Positions 1-8,360 of a stretch of DNA of 22,744 nt are shown here, piece after piece. A program made the position numbers and the translations under genes. Source of the stretch: Pelagilacustribacter hypolimneticus (lineage in GTDB: Bacteria > Pseudomonadota > Alphaproteobacteria > Pelagibacterales > Pelagibacteraceae); assembly GCA_965235125.1 (NCBI GenBank), contig CBDDXH010000011.1, forward strand, positions 1 through 22,744, in the 5' to 3' direction. The notes under the pieces were generated by a model. The model was not told the origin of the DNA. It searched no databases and was given only the letters and a program-made list of their open reading frames with translations. Numbering within the stretch: position 1 is the first letter of the stretch; each line of letters begins with the position of its first letter.

Positions 1-209
1 CTTTTACCTTTTAAACTTGTCCTGTTAGCTTTATCAAAAGAAGTTTTATAAATTAAATTAATTTTTAAATCTGAAGTAATTTTTTTTAATTCATGAGAAA
101 CCTCTAAAGCATGTTGCTCGCTTTCAAGTTGGCATGGTCCAGCAATTAAGGTAAAGGGCTGATTATTTGCTATTTCAAAATTAGCACATTTTACTTTATG
201 GTTGGTCAT
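1..209 (-). CDS. kdsA: 3-deoxy-D-manno-octulosonate 8-phosphate synthase, N-terminal part
   Basis: The gene runs off the left edge, so only about the first 69 residues are visible. The translated start reads MTNHKVKCANFEI, followed by the family signature AGPCQLES near residues 24-31 and a stretch ending in YKTSFDKANRTS, which is the N-terminal end of the KdsA barrel. The enzyme condenses phosphoenolpyruvate with arabinose 5-phosphate to make KDO-8-phosphate for the lipopolysaccharide inner core. The ATG lies at 209-207, inside the last codons of pyrG (14-base overlap), so the two are almost certainly cotranscribed and translationally coupled. The order tpiA-secG-pyrG-kdsA is common in alphaproteobacteria, where eno often follows. 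The identification is secure, but completeness of the rest cannot be judged. Confidence 0.93.
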   Translation of the reverse strand, partial: MTNHKVKCANFEIANNQPFTLIAGPCQLESEQHALEVSHELKKITSDLKINLIYKTSFDKANRTSLKGK

Positions 210-1833
210 TATTTTTTTCTGAGTTATTTTTTGCAGCTTTAATAAAAGATGAGAATAGTGGATGTGGTGCAAAAGGTCTAGATTTAAATTCAGGATGAAA
301 TTGTACACCAATAAACCATGGGTGATTTTCGAACTCGATAGTCTCTGGCAACAATCCGTCTGGTGAAAGTCCTGAAAAAATAAACCCTTTTTTTTCTAAT
401 CTAGATTTTAAATTTTTATCAACTTCATATCTGTGTCTATGTCTTTCATTAATGGTGGTTGATTTGTATATTCTACTTATCAAAGAATTTTTTTTTAATT
501 TAGCTTTATACGAACCTAATCTCATAGTTCCACCTAAATTTTTTTCACTTCCCTTTAAAATAGTTTTTCCTTTAGCCCACTCACTCATTAATCCTACTAC
601 ATGTGTTCCACTATTGCCAAATTCACTAGAAGTGGCATTTTTAATACCCAATATATTTCTTGCTGACTCAATGATTGCCATTTGCATACCAAAACAAATT
701 CCAAAGAAAGGAACTTTATATTTTCTTGCATAAGCTATAGCTTCTATTTTGCCTTCAGTTCCTCTTGATCCAAAACCGCCCGGTATAAGTATGGCGCTAT
801 AATTTTTTAAAATTTTATTTACATTATTTTTATTTATTTTAGTAGAGTCAATCCATTCTGGATTGAGATCCACATCATTGCTTAATGATCCGTGGATCAA
901 AGCTTCGTCTAAAGATTTATAGGCATCTTTAAGATCTACATATTTGCCAACAATAGCAATAGCAATTTTTTTTCTTTTTGAATTTATTTTTGAAACAATA
1001 TCTTTCCATATTTTTAAGTTAGCTTTATTTTTTTCTTTAAGTCCAAAAATATTAAGAATTTTTTTATCTAATTTTTCTTCGTCATATTTAATAGGAACTT
1101 CGTAAATAGATTTAACATCTACAGATTGGATAACGTGTTCTGGTTCAACATTACAAAATAAAGAAATTTTTCTTTTTTCTTCTTTGGGAATATTTTTTTC
1201 TGATCTACAAATAATAATATCAGGTTGTATACCTATACTTCTTAATTCTTTAACAGAATGTTGAGTGGGTTTTGTTTTAAGTTCTCCAGATGCGCTTATA
1301 TATGGGACTAATGTAAGATGAATAAATAAGCTTTTATTTTTTCCGTCTTCATTTGAAAATTGTCTAATCGCTTCTAAAAATGGGAGACTTTCAATGTCAC
1401 CAACTGTGCCTCCTATCTCGCAAATTACAAAATCTTCATTAGAAATTTTGTTAGAAATAAATTTTTTTATATGATTTGTAACGTGAGGAATTATTTGAAC
1501 TGTGCTACCTAAGTATTCTCCTCTTCTCTCTTTATCAATAATATCTTTGTAAATTTGACCCGTGGTAATATTATCTTCTTTGGTAGATGGGTTATCAGTA
1601 AATCTTTCATAGTGTCCAAGGTCTAAATCTGTTTCTGCGCCATCATCGGTTACAAATACTTCTCCGTGTTCAAAGGGATTCATTGTTCCTGGATCAACAT
1701 TCAAATATGGGTCTAATTTTCTAATTCTAACTTTGTACCCACGTAATTGAAGCAATGAAGCAAGAGATGCCGATGTTAAACCTTTGCCTAGGGATGAAAC
1801 CACGCCGCCGGTTACGAATATATATCGCGCCAT
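196..1833 (-). CDS. pyrG: CTP synthase (glutamine-hydrolysing)
   Basis: This 545-residue protein has the normal family length and converts UTP to CTP using ATP and glutamine in the cytoplasm. The N-terminal synthetase domain (about 1-270) begins with the P-loop-like VVSSLGKGLTSASL at 11-24 and contains the highly conserved NVDPGTMNPFEHGEV block near 45-59. The C-terminal class I glutamine amidotransferase domain (about 290-540) has the oxyanion loop PGGFGSRG near 351-358, the nucleophile Cys380 in FFGICFGMQ, and His513/Glu515 in VQFHPEF, so the triad is complete. The usual GICLGMQ is GICFGMQ here, a mild substitution. It follows secG after 39 bases and overlaps kdsA, so it is part of a tpiA-secG-pyrG-kdsA operon. 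Confidence 0.98.
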   Translation of the reverse strand: MARYIFVTGGVVSSLGKGLTSASLASLLQLRGYKVRIRKLDPYLNVDPGTMNPFEHGEVFVTDDGAETDLDLGHYERFTDNPSTKEDNITTGQIYKDIIDKERRGEYLGSTVQIIPHVTNHIKKFISNKISNEDFVICEIGGTVGDIESLPFLEAIRQFSNEDGKNKSLFIHLTLVPYISASGELKTKPTQHSVKELRSIGIQPDIIICRSEKNIPKEEKRKISLFCNVEPEHVIQSVDVKSIYEVPIKYDEEKLDKKILNIFGLKEKNKANLKIWKDIVSKINSKRKKIAIAIVGKYVDLKDAYKSLDEALIHGSLSNDVDLNPEWIDSTKINKNNVNKILKNYSAILIPGGFGSRGTEGKIEAIAYARKYKVPFFGICFGMQMAIIESARNILGIKNATSSEFGNSGTHVVGLMSEWAKGKTILKGSEKNLGGTMRLGSYKAKLKKNSLISRIYKSTTINERHRHRYEVDKNLKSRLEKKGFIFSGLSPDGLLPETIEFENHPWFIGVQFHPEFKSRPFAPHPLFSSFIKAAKNNSEKNNDQP

Positions 1834-1872
1834 GGAAGAATAGTATAACGACTTTTATTTTAAAAACAAAGT

Positions 1873-2181
1873 TTATTTTTGACTTGCGGGAATCTGTGGG
1901 AGGTTTTTATTTTCTTCTTTTTGTTTTTCTAGGTCGATTACTGATTGTATTTCTTTTATCTCTACGCGTGATATCGATACTAAAGCGATACTGGTTATAA
2001 TGAAAAAAACAGCTAGTATTGATGTGAACTTAGTAAGAAAGTCTCCTGCAGATCTTGAGGATGTGAAATTATCTTGTGAAACTCCCAGGCCTAGTGCTCC
2101 TCCTTCTGATCTTTGAAGTAAAATTACAACAACTAACAATACAGCCAAAATAATATTTATTGTAAGTAAAATGCTTTCCAT
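1873..2181 (-). CDS. secG: Preprotein translocase subunit SecG
   Basis: This is a 102-residue inner-membrane protein of typical SecG size. Two hydrophobic segments are visible, at about residues 4-22 and 52-70. They are separated by the diagnostic cytoplasmic loop LLQRSEGGALGLG (about 21-33) and a Ser/Thr-rich stretch FTSSRSAGDFLTKFTSILA. The C-terminal tail is charged and low-complexity. SecG associates with SecY and SecE and assists SecA-driven protein export. It starts 5 bases after the tpiA stop codon and precedes pyrG, the standard alphaproteobacterial arrangement. Confidence 0.95.
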   Translation of the reverse strand: MESILLTINIILAVLLVVVILLQRSEGGALGLGVSQDNFTSSRSAGDFLTKFTSILAVFFIITSIALVSISRVEIKEIQSVIDLEKQKEENKNLPQIPASQK

Positions 2182-2186
2182 GATGT

Positions 2187-2948
2187 CTATCTATAGTAAT
2201 TCTTTATTATATCAATAAAATTTTCATCAGATTTTGATGCGCCGCCAATTAAAAACCCATCTATCTCATCTAGTTTTTTAAATTGACTTATATTTTTACC
2301 GTCAACAGATCCGCCGTATAAAACAACAGTTGATGTTTTTTTTTTGCAAATATTATTTAATACTTTTTTTATAAATATAGTTGTTTTAAGTAAATCATTA
2401 GGTTCCGGGATTTGGCCAGTACCAATTGACCAAATAGGCTCGTAAGCAACAATGATATCTTTAAAATTAAATCTCACATCTAAAGCATTTTTAATTTGAG
2501 TTTCTAGTATTTCAAACGTTTTATTACTTACTTTGTGAGCTTTATTTTCGCCTATACAGAAAACTACTTTTAATTTGTTGTTTAAAGAATTTTCAACCTT
2601 ACTTTTTAACATTACATCCGTATCACCTTCTGAACGATTATCGGAATGACCTACAATAACATATTCAGCTCCGATGCTCTTTATCATCAAAGGACTGATG
2701 GCACCTGTGTTTGCCCCAAAATTATCCTTATGATAACAATTTTGAGCACCAATAGAAATTTGTTTATTTTGAAAAAATTTAGCGTAACTTTGAACTAGAG
2801 TATAAGGTGGAGCAATGACAACTTTATATTTTTTATTAAATTTTTTATCAGTTTTAACAAATTTATTTATTTTATCAAGAATACTGATAGATTTTGGAAC
2901 ACCAAACATTTTCCAATTACCAATAAAATATCTCATGTTATTTGCCAT
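2187..2948 (-). CDS. tpiA: Triosephosphate isomerase
   Basis: This 253-residue TIM-barrel enzyme interconverts dihydroxyacetone phosphate and glyceraldehyde 3-phosphate. The catalytic residues are visible: Asn11 and Lys13 in GNWKM, His101 in IVGHSDNRSE, and Glu170 in VAYEPIWSIGTG. The phosphate-binding loops include LYGGSV and GFLIGGAS near the C-terminus. The histidine loop reads GHSDNR rather than the commoner GHSERR, but the catalytic histidine is kept. It is the first gene of the leftward tpiA-secG-pyrG-kdsA operon and diverges from ppiD across 58 bases. An internal Met5 could also be the start; the longer form is given. Confidence 0.97.
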   Translation of the reverse strand: MANNMRYFIGNWKMFGVPKSISILDKINKFVKTDKKFNKKYKVVIAPPYTLVQSYAKFFQNKQISIGAQNCYHKDNFGANTGAISPLMIKSIGAEYVIVGHSDNRSEGDTDVMLKSKVENSLNNKLKVVFCIGENKAHKVSNKTFEILETQIKNALDVRFNFKDIIVAYEPIWSIGTGQIPEPNDLLKTTIFIKKVLNNICKKKTSTVVLYGGSVDGKNISQFKKLDEIDGFLIGGASKSDENFIDIIKNYYR

Positions 2949-2956
2949 ATTTAATG

Positions 2957-2985
2957 TTTTGATCTATAGGTGTGTTAAATATAAA
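2957..2985 (+). promoter_or_regulatory. Candidate sigma-70 promoter for ppiD-trpEGDC
   Basis: The divergent gap between tpiA and ppiD is only 58 bases. On the plus strand it holds TTTTGA at 2957-2962 and TATAAA at 2980-2985 with a 17-base spacer, which would start transcription about 15 bases before the ppiD ATG. No leader peptide or attenuator-like hairpin is visible upstream, so tryptophan attenuation is not supported. The region is AT-rich, so a chance match is possible. Confidence 0.35.
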
Positions 2986-3006
2986 GCGCACTATTAAATT
3001 AAAACA

Positions 3007-4461
3007 ATGCTTACATCAATAAGAAAAGTAACTTTATCTTTTTTAGCTAAAGTCTTAATAGCCATAATTATTTTACCTTTTGTATTTTGGGGTATGGGAG
3101 ATGTCTTTAGAACTGGAAATCAGAATATTTTAGTTACAATTGGCTCTGAAAAATTTTCGGTTCAAAGTTTTGTTGAGTACGTTAACAGGCTAAATCTTAA
3201 TGAGCAGCAAAGAAATAATTTAGCTAAAAGTGATTTATTAGATAAAATTTTAACAGAGTATATAGGGAAAAAAATTATTGCACTTGAAATTGCTGATCAG
3301 GGAATAAATTTAAATAATCAATCACTTAAAGAAATTATTATAAACGATAAAATATTTAAAAAAGACAATAAATTTTCAAGAACAGAATATGAAAAATTTT
3401 TACTCGAAAGCAGATTGAGCGCAGCTACATTTGAACAAAATATTGCCGAACAAGAAAAGAAAAGAAAATTATTAACTTTTTTATCCGAAGGAATTAATTT
3501 ACCTGAATTTTTAATAGAAAAAGAATATGTAAGTGAAAATCAAATAAAAACGATTAAATACTTACGATTAGATAATTTGTATAAAAATTATTCTATTTCT
3601 GAAGAAGAAATTAAAAAAACTTATGAATCAAATAAAAGCCTTTTTACTCAGGATTTAAAAAAAATAAATTATGTTGAGCTTTTACCAAATAATCTTACTG
3701 GACAAAAAGAATATAACGAAGCTTATTTTAAAAAGATTGATGAAATTGAAAATGCTATCTTGGATGGTGTTAAAATAAATGATTTTATTAAAGAATATAA
3801 TCTTTCAGTAAAATTAATCGAAAACGTTAATAGACTTCAAAAAGATAAATCAGGTAAAGAGTTATCAAATATTGATAAAGAACTATTTGCTAAAATATTT
3901 AATGTCAAAACTGTAAATAAACCCGAATTAATAAATCTTAATAATAAATATTACTTAAGTGAAATATTAAACGTTGAAAAAATTTCAAGAAGTTTAGAGG
4001 ATAAAGAAATTAAAGAAGCCATTACTTCACAATTAAAATTAAAACATATCGTTGAAAGCAATACTAAAATTGTAAAGGAAATGTCAGAGGGAAAATTTAA
4101 TTTAGATGAATTTGAAAAATTTAGTAAAGATAACAAAGTCGAAATAGTAAAAATAACCATTAAAGACATTAAAAATGAAAGTATATTTAACTCTGGAATG
4201 ATAAAAGAAATTTTTAAAATGAATGACGGTGATCTTGAATTAATTACAGACAGCCAGTTAACTAAAAATTATATCATTTTAGCTGAAAAAACTGAAAAAT
4301 TACTTTTTGATAAAAATAACAAAAATTACGAAGAGTATAAAAGTAAAGCTAGATTAAATTTAGCTAATCAAATTTATAGTGATTTTGATAAAACTGTTAA
4401 TAATAAATACGATGTAAAAATAAATCAAAATGTATTAAGTCGTGTTAAAAATACTCTTTAA
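3007..4461 (+). CDS. Membrane-anchored PpiD/SurA-type periplasmic chaperone
   Basis: This 484-residue protein has a short basic N-terminus, one transmembrane anchor at about residues 11-31 (ending LPFVFWGMGDVF), and a long, helical, charge-rich periplasmic part. The layout MLTSIRK + helix + FWGMGDVF + a SurA_N-like segment (VTIGSEKFSVQSFVEYVNRL) is that of PpiD proteins, which help newly exported outer-membrane proteins leave the Sec translocon. PpiD proteins are usually about 600 residues; this one is shorter, and I cannot see the parvulin motif around GGDLGW, so the prolyl isomerase domain is probably degenerate or lost. The stop codon overlaps the trpE start (TAATG), so this is the lead gene of the trp operon, a known alphaproteobacterial arrangement. 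Confidence 0.8.
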   Translation: MLTSIRKVTLSFLAKVLIAIIILPFVFWGMGDVFRTGNQNILVTIGSEKFSVQSFVEYVNRLNLNEQQRNNLAKSDLLDKILTEYIGKKIIALEIADQGINLNNQSLKEIIINDKIFKKDNKFSRTEYEKFLLESRLSAATFEQNIAEQEKKRKLLTFLSEGINLPEFLIEKEYVSENQIKTIKYLRLDNLYKNYSISEEEIKKTYESNKSLFTQDLKKINYVELLPNNLTGQKEYNEAYFKKIDEIENAILDGVKINDFIKEYNLSVKLIENVNRLQKDKSGKELSNIDKELFAKIFNVKTVNKPELINLNNKYYLSEILNVEKISRSLEDKEIKEAITSQLKLKHIVESNTKIVKEMSEGKFNLDEFEKFSKDNKVEIVKITIKDIKNESIFNSGMIKEIFKMNDGDLELITDSQLTKNYIILAEKTEKLLFDKNNKNYEEYKSKARLNLANQIYSDFDKTVNNKYDVKINQNVLSRVKNTL

Positions 4462-5918
4462 TGAAACTAAATATTAGTTTTAGTTCCTTTAAAAAAAATC
4501 ATAAATCAAAAAAAGACCAATTAGTCTATGTTGTTAGAAATTGCAAAGATTACAAAGAAGTTGAAAATATATTTAGTTTTTTATTAGTTGAAAAAAATAG
4601 TTTTATTTTTGAGTCTGTTGAGAAAGGAACAACTAGGGGAAGATATACTATAATAGGAAAAAATCCTGATAAATTATGGGATATTAATAAAAATATTATT
4701 ATTGAAAGATTCGAAGGGAAAAAGAAAATTATAAATGAAAAACCTTTAAATTTTTTAAATAATTTAATTCATAAATTTAATACTAAAGTACCAAATGGAA
4801 TTCCTAAAATGGCTGCCATGCTTGTTGGTTATTTTTCTTATGACATTATTAGATATATAGAAAAAATCCCAGATAAGTGCATAGATGATCTTAAAATTCC
4901 AGATGTTAGAATTTTTAGGCCGAGAAATTTAATTATTTACGACAATTTAAAAAAAAAAATATTTTTTATCGAAAATATTTATGCTGAAGCAAAAATTCAA
5001 AATTATTTTGAAAAATATCAATCTATTCAAAAAAGCTTTGAAACTTACGAAGATTTTAGCAATATAAAATTACCAATAAAATTTACGTACGAAAAAAATA
5101 AAAACACAATCAAAAGCAATATCTCAAAAGATCAATTTATAAATTATGTAAAAAAAGCTAAAGAATACATTGCTAAAGGAGATATTTTTCAAGTGGTTTT
5201 AAGTCAAAGATTTGAGAGAAAAATTAATAAAATGCCGCTTGAAATCTATAACCATCTAAGGCTATCAAACCCTTCACCATTCATGTTTTATTTTAATTTT
5301 GAGGATTTTAAAATAATTGGTAGCAGTCCTGAAATTTTGGTTAGATTACGAAATAATCAAATAACAATAAGACCAATTGCAGGAACAAGACCTAGAGGTT
5401 CGACAAAAGAGCAAGACACAAGATATGCTAAAGATCTTTTGAAAGACAAAAAAGAATTAGCTGAACATTTAATGTTGCTTGATCTTGGCAGGAATGATGT
5501 TGGTAAAGTATCAAAAATTAATACTGTTAAAGTAACTGAAAGCTTTACGATAGAAAAATATTCTCATGTCATGCACATTGTATCTAATGTTGTTGGTGAA
5601 TTTGATCGTAAGAACTCATTATTTGAGACTTTATTGTCCGGATTTCCAGCTGGAACGGTTAGTGGAGCTCCTAAAATTAGAGCTATGGAAATTATTGACG
5701 AACTTGAAAAAAATAAACGTAAACTTTATGCAGGTGGAATAGGTTATTTCACATCTAATAAGGAGTTTGATACCTGCATTGCTTTAAGAACTGCCTTAAT
5801 AAAAAATGATAAGTTTTATGTTCAATCAGGTGCAGGAATTGTTGCAGATAGTATTCCTGAAAAAGAATATCAAGAAACAGTAAACAAAGCTAAAGCCTTA
5901 ATGAGTGCGGTTGATTAA
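4461..5918 (+). CDS. trpE: Anthranilate synthase component I
   Basis: This 485-residue chorismate-binding enzyme makes anthranilate from chorismate with ammonia supplied by TrpG. The N-terminal tryptophan-sensing region has ESVEKG at 51-56 followed by GRYTIIG, matching the feedback-inhibition site of the family. The catalytic half shows GDIFQVVLSQRF (240-251), RPIAGTRPRG (304-313), LLDLGRNDVGKVS (339-351) and SGFPAGTVSGAPKIRAMEII (393-412). TrpE and TrpG are separate here, unlike the fused TrpEG of Rhizobiales. It overlaps ppiD by one base, and trpG follows with no spacing, so translation is coupled. An aminodeoxychorismate synthase is less likely given the trpG, trpD and trpC neighbours. Confidence 0.97.
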   Translation: MKLNISFSSFKKNHKSKKDQLVYVVRNCKDYKEVENIFSFLLVEKNSFIFESVEKGTTRGRYTIIGKNPDKLWDINKNIIIERFEGKKKIINEKPLNFLNNLIHKFNTKVPNGIPKMAAMLVGYFSYDIIRYIEKIPDKCIDDLKIPDVRIFRPRNLIIYDNLKKKIFFIENIYAEAKIQNYFEKYQSIQKSFETYEDFSNIKLPIKFTYEKNKNTIKSNISKDQFINYVKKAKEYIAKGDIFQVVLSQRFERKINKMPLEIYNHLRLSNPSPFMFYFNFEDFKIIGSSPEILVRLRNNQITIRPIAGTRPRGSTKEQDTRYAKDLLKDKKELAEHLMLLDLGRNDVGKVSKINTVKVTESFTIEKYSHVMHIVSNVVGEFDRKNSLFETLLSGFPAGTVSGAPKIRAMEIIDELEKNKRKLYAGGIGYFTSNKEFDTCIALRTALIKNDKFYVQSGAGIVADSIPEKEYQETVNKAKALMSAVD

Positions 5919-6485
5919 ATGAAAATTTTACTTATAGATAATTACGATAGCTTTACTTACAATCTGTATCACTGCATTTCAAAACTTAAATGTAAAGTAG
6001 ACGTAGTTAGAAACGATAAAATTACATCTAAAGAAATTATTAAAAGAAATTATAATAAAATTTTTATCTCGCCAGGTCCTGGTAACCCATTTCAAGCAGG
6101 AAACTGTCTTAAAATTGTAAAAGAGCTCCACAAAGATTTACCTATTTTTGGAGTTTGTTTGGGCCATCAAATAATTGGTCAAGCGTTTGGTGGTAAAATT
6201 ATTAGAGCTAAAACTTTAATGCATGGAAAAATGAGTAAAATTTATTTTAAAAAAGTTGGAATATTTAAAAATTTTAAATCACCATTTGAGGCTACTAGGT
6301 ATCACAGTTTAATCGTAGATAAGAAAACTTTGCCTGATTGTTTGTCAATTACAGCTGAGACAAAAGATAAAATTATAATGGGAGTTATGCATAATCATTA
6401 TGAGGTACACGGTGTACAATTTCACCCTGAGAGCATTAATACAAAAGTTGGTATGCAATTAATTAGAAATTTTATAAACCGTTAA
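5919..6485 (+). CDS. trpG: Anthranilate synthase component II (glutamine amidotransferase)
   Basis: This 188-residue class I amidotransferase releases ammonia from glutamine for TrpE. It starts with LIDNYDSFTYNLYH, has the oxyanion loop ISPGPGNP near 50-57, the nucleophile Cys80 in FGVCLGHQ, and His169/Glu171 in VQFHPESI, so the triad is complete. Members of this family can also serve PabB in folate synthesis, and in a small genome this one may do both. The ATG directly follows the trpE stop (TAAATG), and trpD starts 5 bases downstream. Confidence 0.96.
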   Translation: MKILLIDNYDSFTYNLYHCISKLKCKVDVVRNDKITSKEIIKRNYNKIFISPGPGNPFQAGNCLKIVKELHKDLPIFGVCLGHQIIGQAFGGKIIRAKTLMHGKMSKIYFKKVGIFKNFKSPFEATRYHSLIVDKKTLPDCLSITAETKDKIIMGVMHNHYEVHGVQFHPESINTKVGMQLIRNFINR

Positions 6486-6490
6486 GATTA

Positions 6491-7486
6491 ATGAAAGATT
6501 TTATTCAAAAACTAGAATCTAATGAAAGCCTTTCATTTGAAGAAAGTAAAAACCTTTTTTCAAATATAATGGAAGGAAAATATAATGAAGATAACATTAT
6601 CAAGATTTTAAATGCCCTTTCCAGTAAAGGTGAAACTAAAGATGAGTTAGCTGGTGGTATTTTCGTGATGAGATCAAAAGCTACATTAGTTAAAGCTCCA
6701 AGCGGAACAGTTGATACTTGCGGTACAGGTGGTGATGGACAAAATTCTTTAAATATTTCAACTGCTGCGGCTATTGTTTTAGCAAGTATCGGTATTAAAG
6801 TTGCTAAACATGGAAATAAAGCAGTTTCCTCAAACTGTGGATCAGCTGATGTTCTAGAAGCTCTAAAAATTAATATTAATTTAAAACCAAACGAAGCTGA
6901 GCAATCCATTGAAAAAGTTAATTTTGCTTTTTTGTTTGCGCCTAATTACCATCAGGCAATGAAACATGTTGCTGGTGCTAGAAAAAAAATAGCTAAAAAA
7001 ACTATTTTTAATTTAATTGGTCCTTTAAGTAATCCTGCACAAGTTAAAAAACAAGTTGTTGGAGTTTTTAATGAAAAATGGATGATGCCATTTGCATTAG
7101 CTTTGAAAGAAAATAATGTTGAAAATGCATTTATTGTTCATAGTGAAGATGGTATGGATGAAATCTCGCCTTTTGCAAAAACAAAAATTGTAGAACTTAA
7201 TAATGGAAAAATTAAAAGTTATTTAATTAATCCTACTGATTTAAATATTACTTATAAAAACAAAGAAAATTTAAAGGGTAAAAATGCAGAATATAATGCT
7301 CAAAAAGTTATAGATATATTTAAAGGGGAACTTAATGAATTCTCTGACTCAGTTGCTTTGAATGCTGCTGCGGGCTTAATTATCTCAGATAAAGAAAAAA
7401 ATTTTAAAAAAGCTTTTGACTTTAGTAAACAACACTTAAAATCTGGTAAAGTTTATAAGCATTTGCGAAAAATTCAGTCTATTTAA
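6491..7486 (+). CDS. trpD: Anthranilate phosphoribosyltransferase
   Basis: This 331-residue enzyme transfers the phosphoribosyl group of PRPP to anthranilate, the second step of tryptophan synthesis. The PRPP pyrophosphate-binding loop CGTGGDG lies at 77-83, followed by LNISTAAA. KHGNKAVSSNCGSADVLEAL spans 106-125, and the ARKKIAKKTIFNLIGPLSNP block binds anthranilate. Length is normal. It begins 5 bases after trpG and its stop overlaps the trpC start (TAATG). Confidence 0.97.
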   Translation: MKDFIQKLESNESLSFEESKNLFSNIMEGKYNEDNIIKILNALSSKGETKDELAGGIFVMRSKATLVKAPSGTVDTCGTGGDGQNSLNISTAAAIVLASIGIKVAKHGNKAVSSNCGSADVLEALKININLKPNEAEQSIEKVNFAFLFAPNYHQAMKHVAGARKKIAKKTIFNLIGPLSNPAQVKKQVVGVFNEKWMMPFALALKENNVENAFIVHSEDGMDEISPFAKTKIVELNNGKIKSYLINPTDLNITYKNKENLKGKNAEYNAQKVIDIFKGELNEFSDSVALNAAAGLIISDKEKNFKKAFDFSKQHLKSGKVYKHLRKIQSI

Positions 7487-8289
7487 TGAAAAATATTTTA
7501 GAAAAAATTATTATACAAAAAAAAGAAGATCTTAAAGCTATAAAAAAAAAAGTTTCAATGACTTCAATTGAAAATAAGATTAAATCTATTAATAATTTCT
7601 TAGATTTTAAAAAGGCTATTATTAACAATCAAAAAAAAAATAAAGTTTCTTTAATTGCTGAAATTAAAAAAGCGAGTCCTTCTGCGGGAGTTATTGTTAA
7701 AGATTTTAATCACTTAACAATTGCTAAATTATACTCTGATAATAATGCTACTTGTTTATCAGTTCTAACAGAGGAAAGGTTTTTTCTTGGTAGTTTAAAT
7801 TTTATTAGTAAAATTAAAAAAAAATTCAAATTACCAGTTCTTGCTAAAGATTTTTTTATAGATCCTTATCAAGTGTCATATTCTAAAAGCTTTGGCTGTG
7901 ATTGTATTTTAATCATATTATCTGCTTTATCTAAAATACAAGCTGATGAGATTTACGAGGAAGCTTTAAAAAATAAGTTAAGTGTTATTGTGGAAGTTCA
8001 CAATGAAAAAGAAGCTGAAATAGCTCTAAAATATAATGAGGCTATCATAGGTATTAATAATAGAGATCTTAAATCTTTAAATGTTTCTTTAGATAATTCT
8101 GTTAGAATTCAAAAAAAATTATTATCACACAAAGGTCCATTAGTTTCTGAAAGTGGAATAAAAAATCGCAAAGACGCACAATACATTTATGACAATACGG
8201 GTATAAAAAACTTCTTGATCGGTGAATCAATTCTCGCAAGCAGTGAACCAAGCAAACTAATCAAAGAGATACTATCAATTACCCTTTAA
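7486..8289 (+). CDS. trpC: Indole-3-glycerol-phosphate synthase
   Basis: This 267-residue TIM-barrel enzyme closes the indole ring from carboxyphenylaminodeoxyribulose phosphate. Catalytic positions are visible: Glu59 and Lys61 in LIAEIKKASPSAG, Lys121 in VLAKDFFIDPYQV, Glu170 in VIVEVHNEKEAE, Asn191 in IGINNRDL, and Ser223 in VSESGI. It is a stand-alone TrpC without a fused TrpF. TrpF, TrpB and TrpA are not in this window and are normally at a second locus in alphaproteobacteria. It is the last gene of the ppiD-trp transcription unit before the lexA promoter. Confidence 0.97.
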   Translation: MKNILEKIIIQKKEDLKAIKKKVSMTSIENKIKSINNFLDFKKAIINNQKKNKVSLIAEIKKASPSAGVIVKDFNHLTIAKLYSDNNATCLSVLTEERFFLGSLNFISKIKKKFKLPVLAKDFFIDPYQVSYSKSFGCDCILIILSALSKIQADEIYEEALKNKLSVIVEVHNEKEAEIALKYNEAIIGINNRDLKSLNVSLDNSVRIQKKLLSHKGPLVSESGIKNRKDAQYIYDNTGIKNFLIGESILASSEPSKLIKEILSITL

Positions 8290-8322
8290 AATGAAGGCTA
8301 ATTAACCATTGATCTTAAAAAA

Positions 8323-8337
8323 GAACTTTTATAGAAC
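8323..8337 (+). promoter_or_regulatory. SOS box (LexA operator) of lexA
   Basis: Directly upstream of lexA there is GAAC at 8323-8326, seven bases, then GAAC at 8334-8337. GAAC/GTTC-N7-GTTC-type direct repeats are the established LexA operator in alphaproteobacteria, unlike the CTGT-N8-ACAG palindrome of E. coli. It lies 23 bases before the ATG of lexA, the expected place for autoregulation. The repeat is exact in sequence and spacing. Confidence 0.8.
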
Positions 8338-8347
8338 ATTAATGTAC

Positions 8348-8351
8348 GAGG
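8348..8351 (+). promoter_or_regulatory. Ribosome binding site of lexA
   Basis: GAGG at 8348-8351 is 9 bases ahead of the ATG at 8361 and fixes the start chosen for lexA. Clear Shine-Dalgarno sequences are scarce in this window. Confidence 0.55.
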
Positions 8352-8360
8352 TTTGTTCTT

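Noticed and set aside
452..733. 93-codon plus-strand open frame inside pyrG
   Set aside because: It lies entirely antisense to the conserved CTP synthase gene and its product resembles no family; it is a shadow frame.
2949..3006. Tryptophan attenuator or leader peptide ahead of the ppiD-trp operon
   Set aside because: The 58-base gap holds no leader frame with Trp codons and no terminator/antiterminator hairpins.
6505..6909. 134-codon minus-strand open frame inside trpD
   Set aside because: It is antisense to a clearly conserved trpD region and has no recognisable features.
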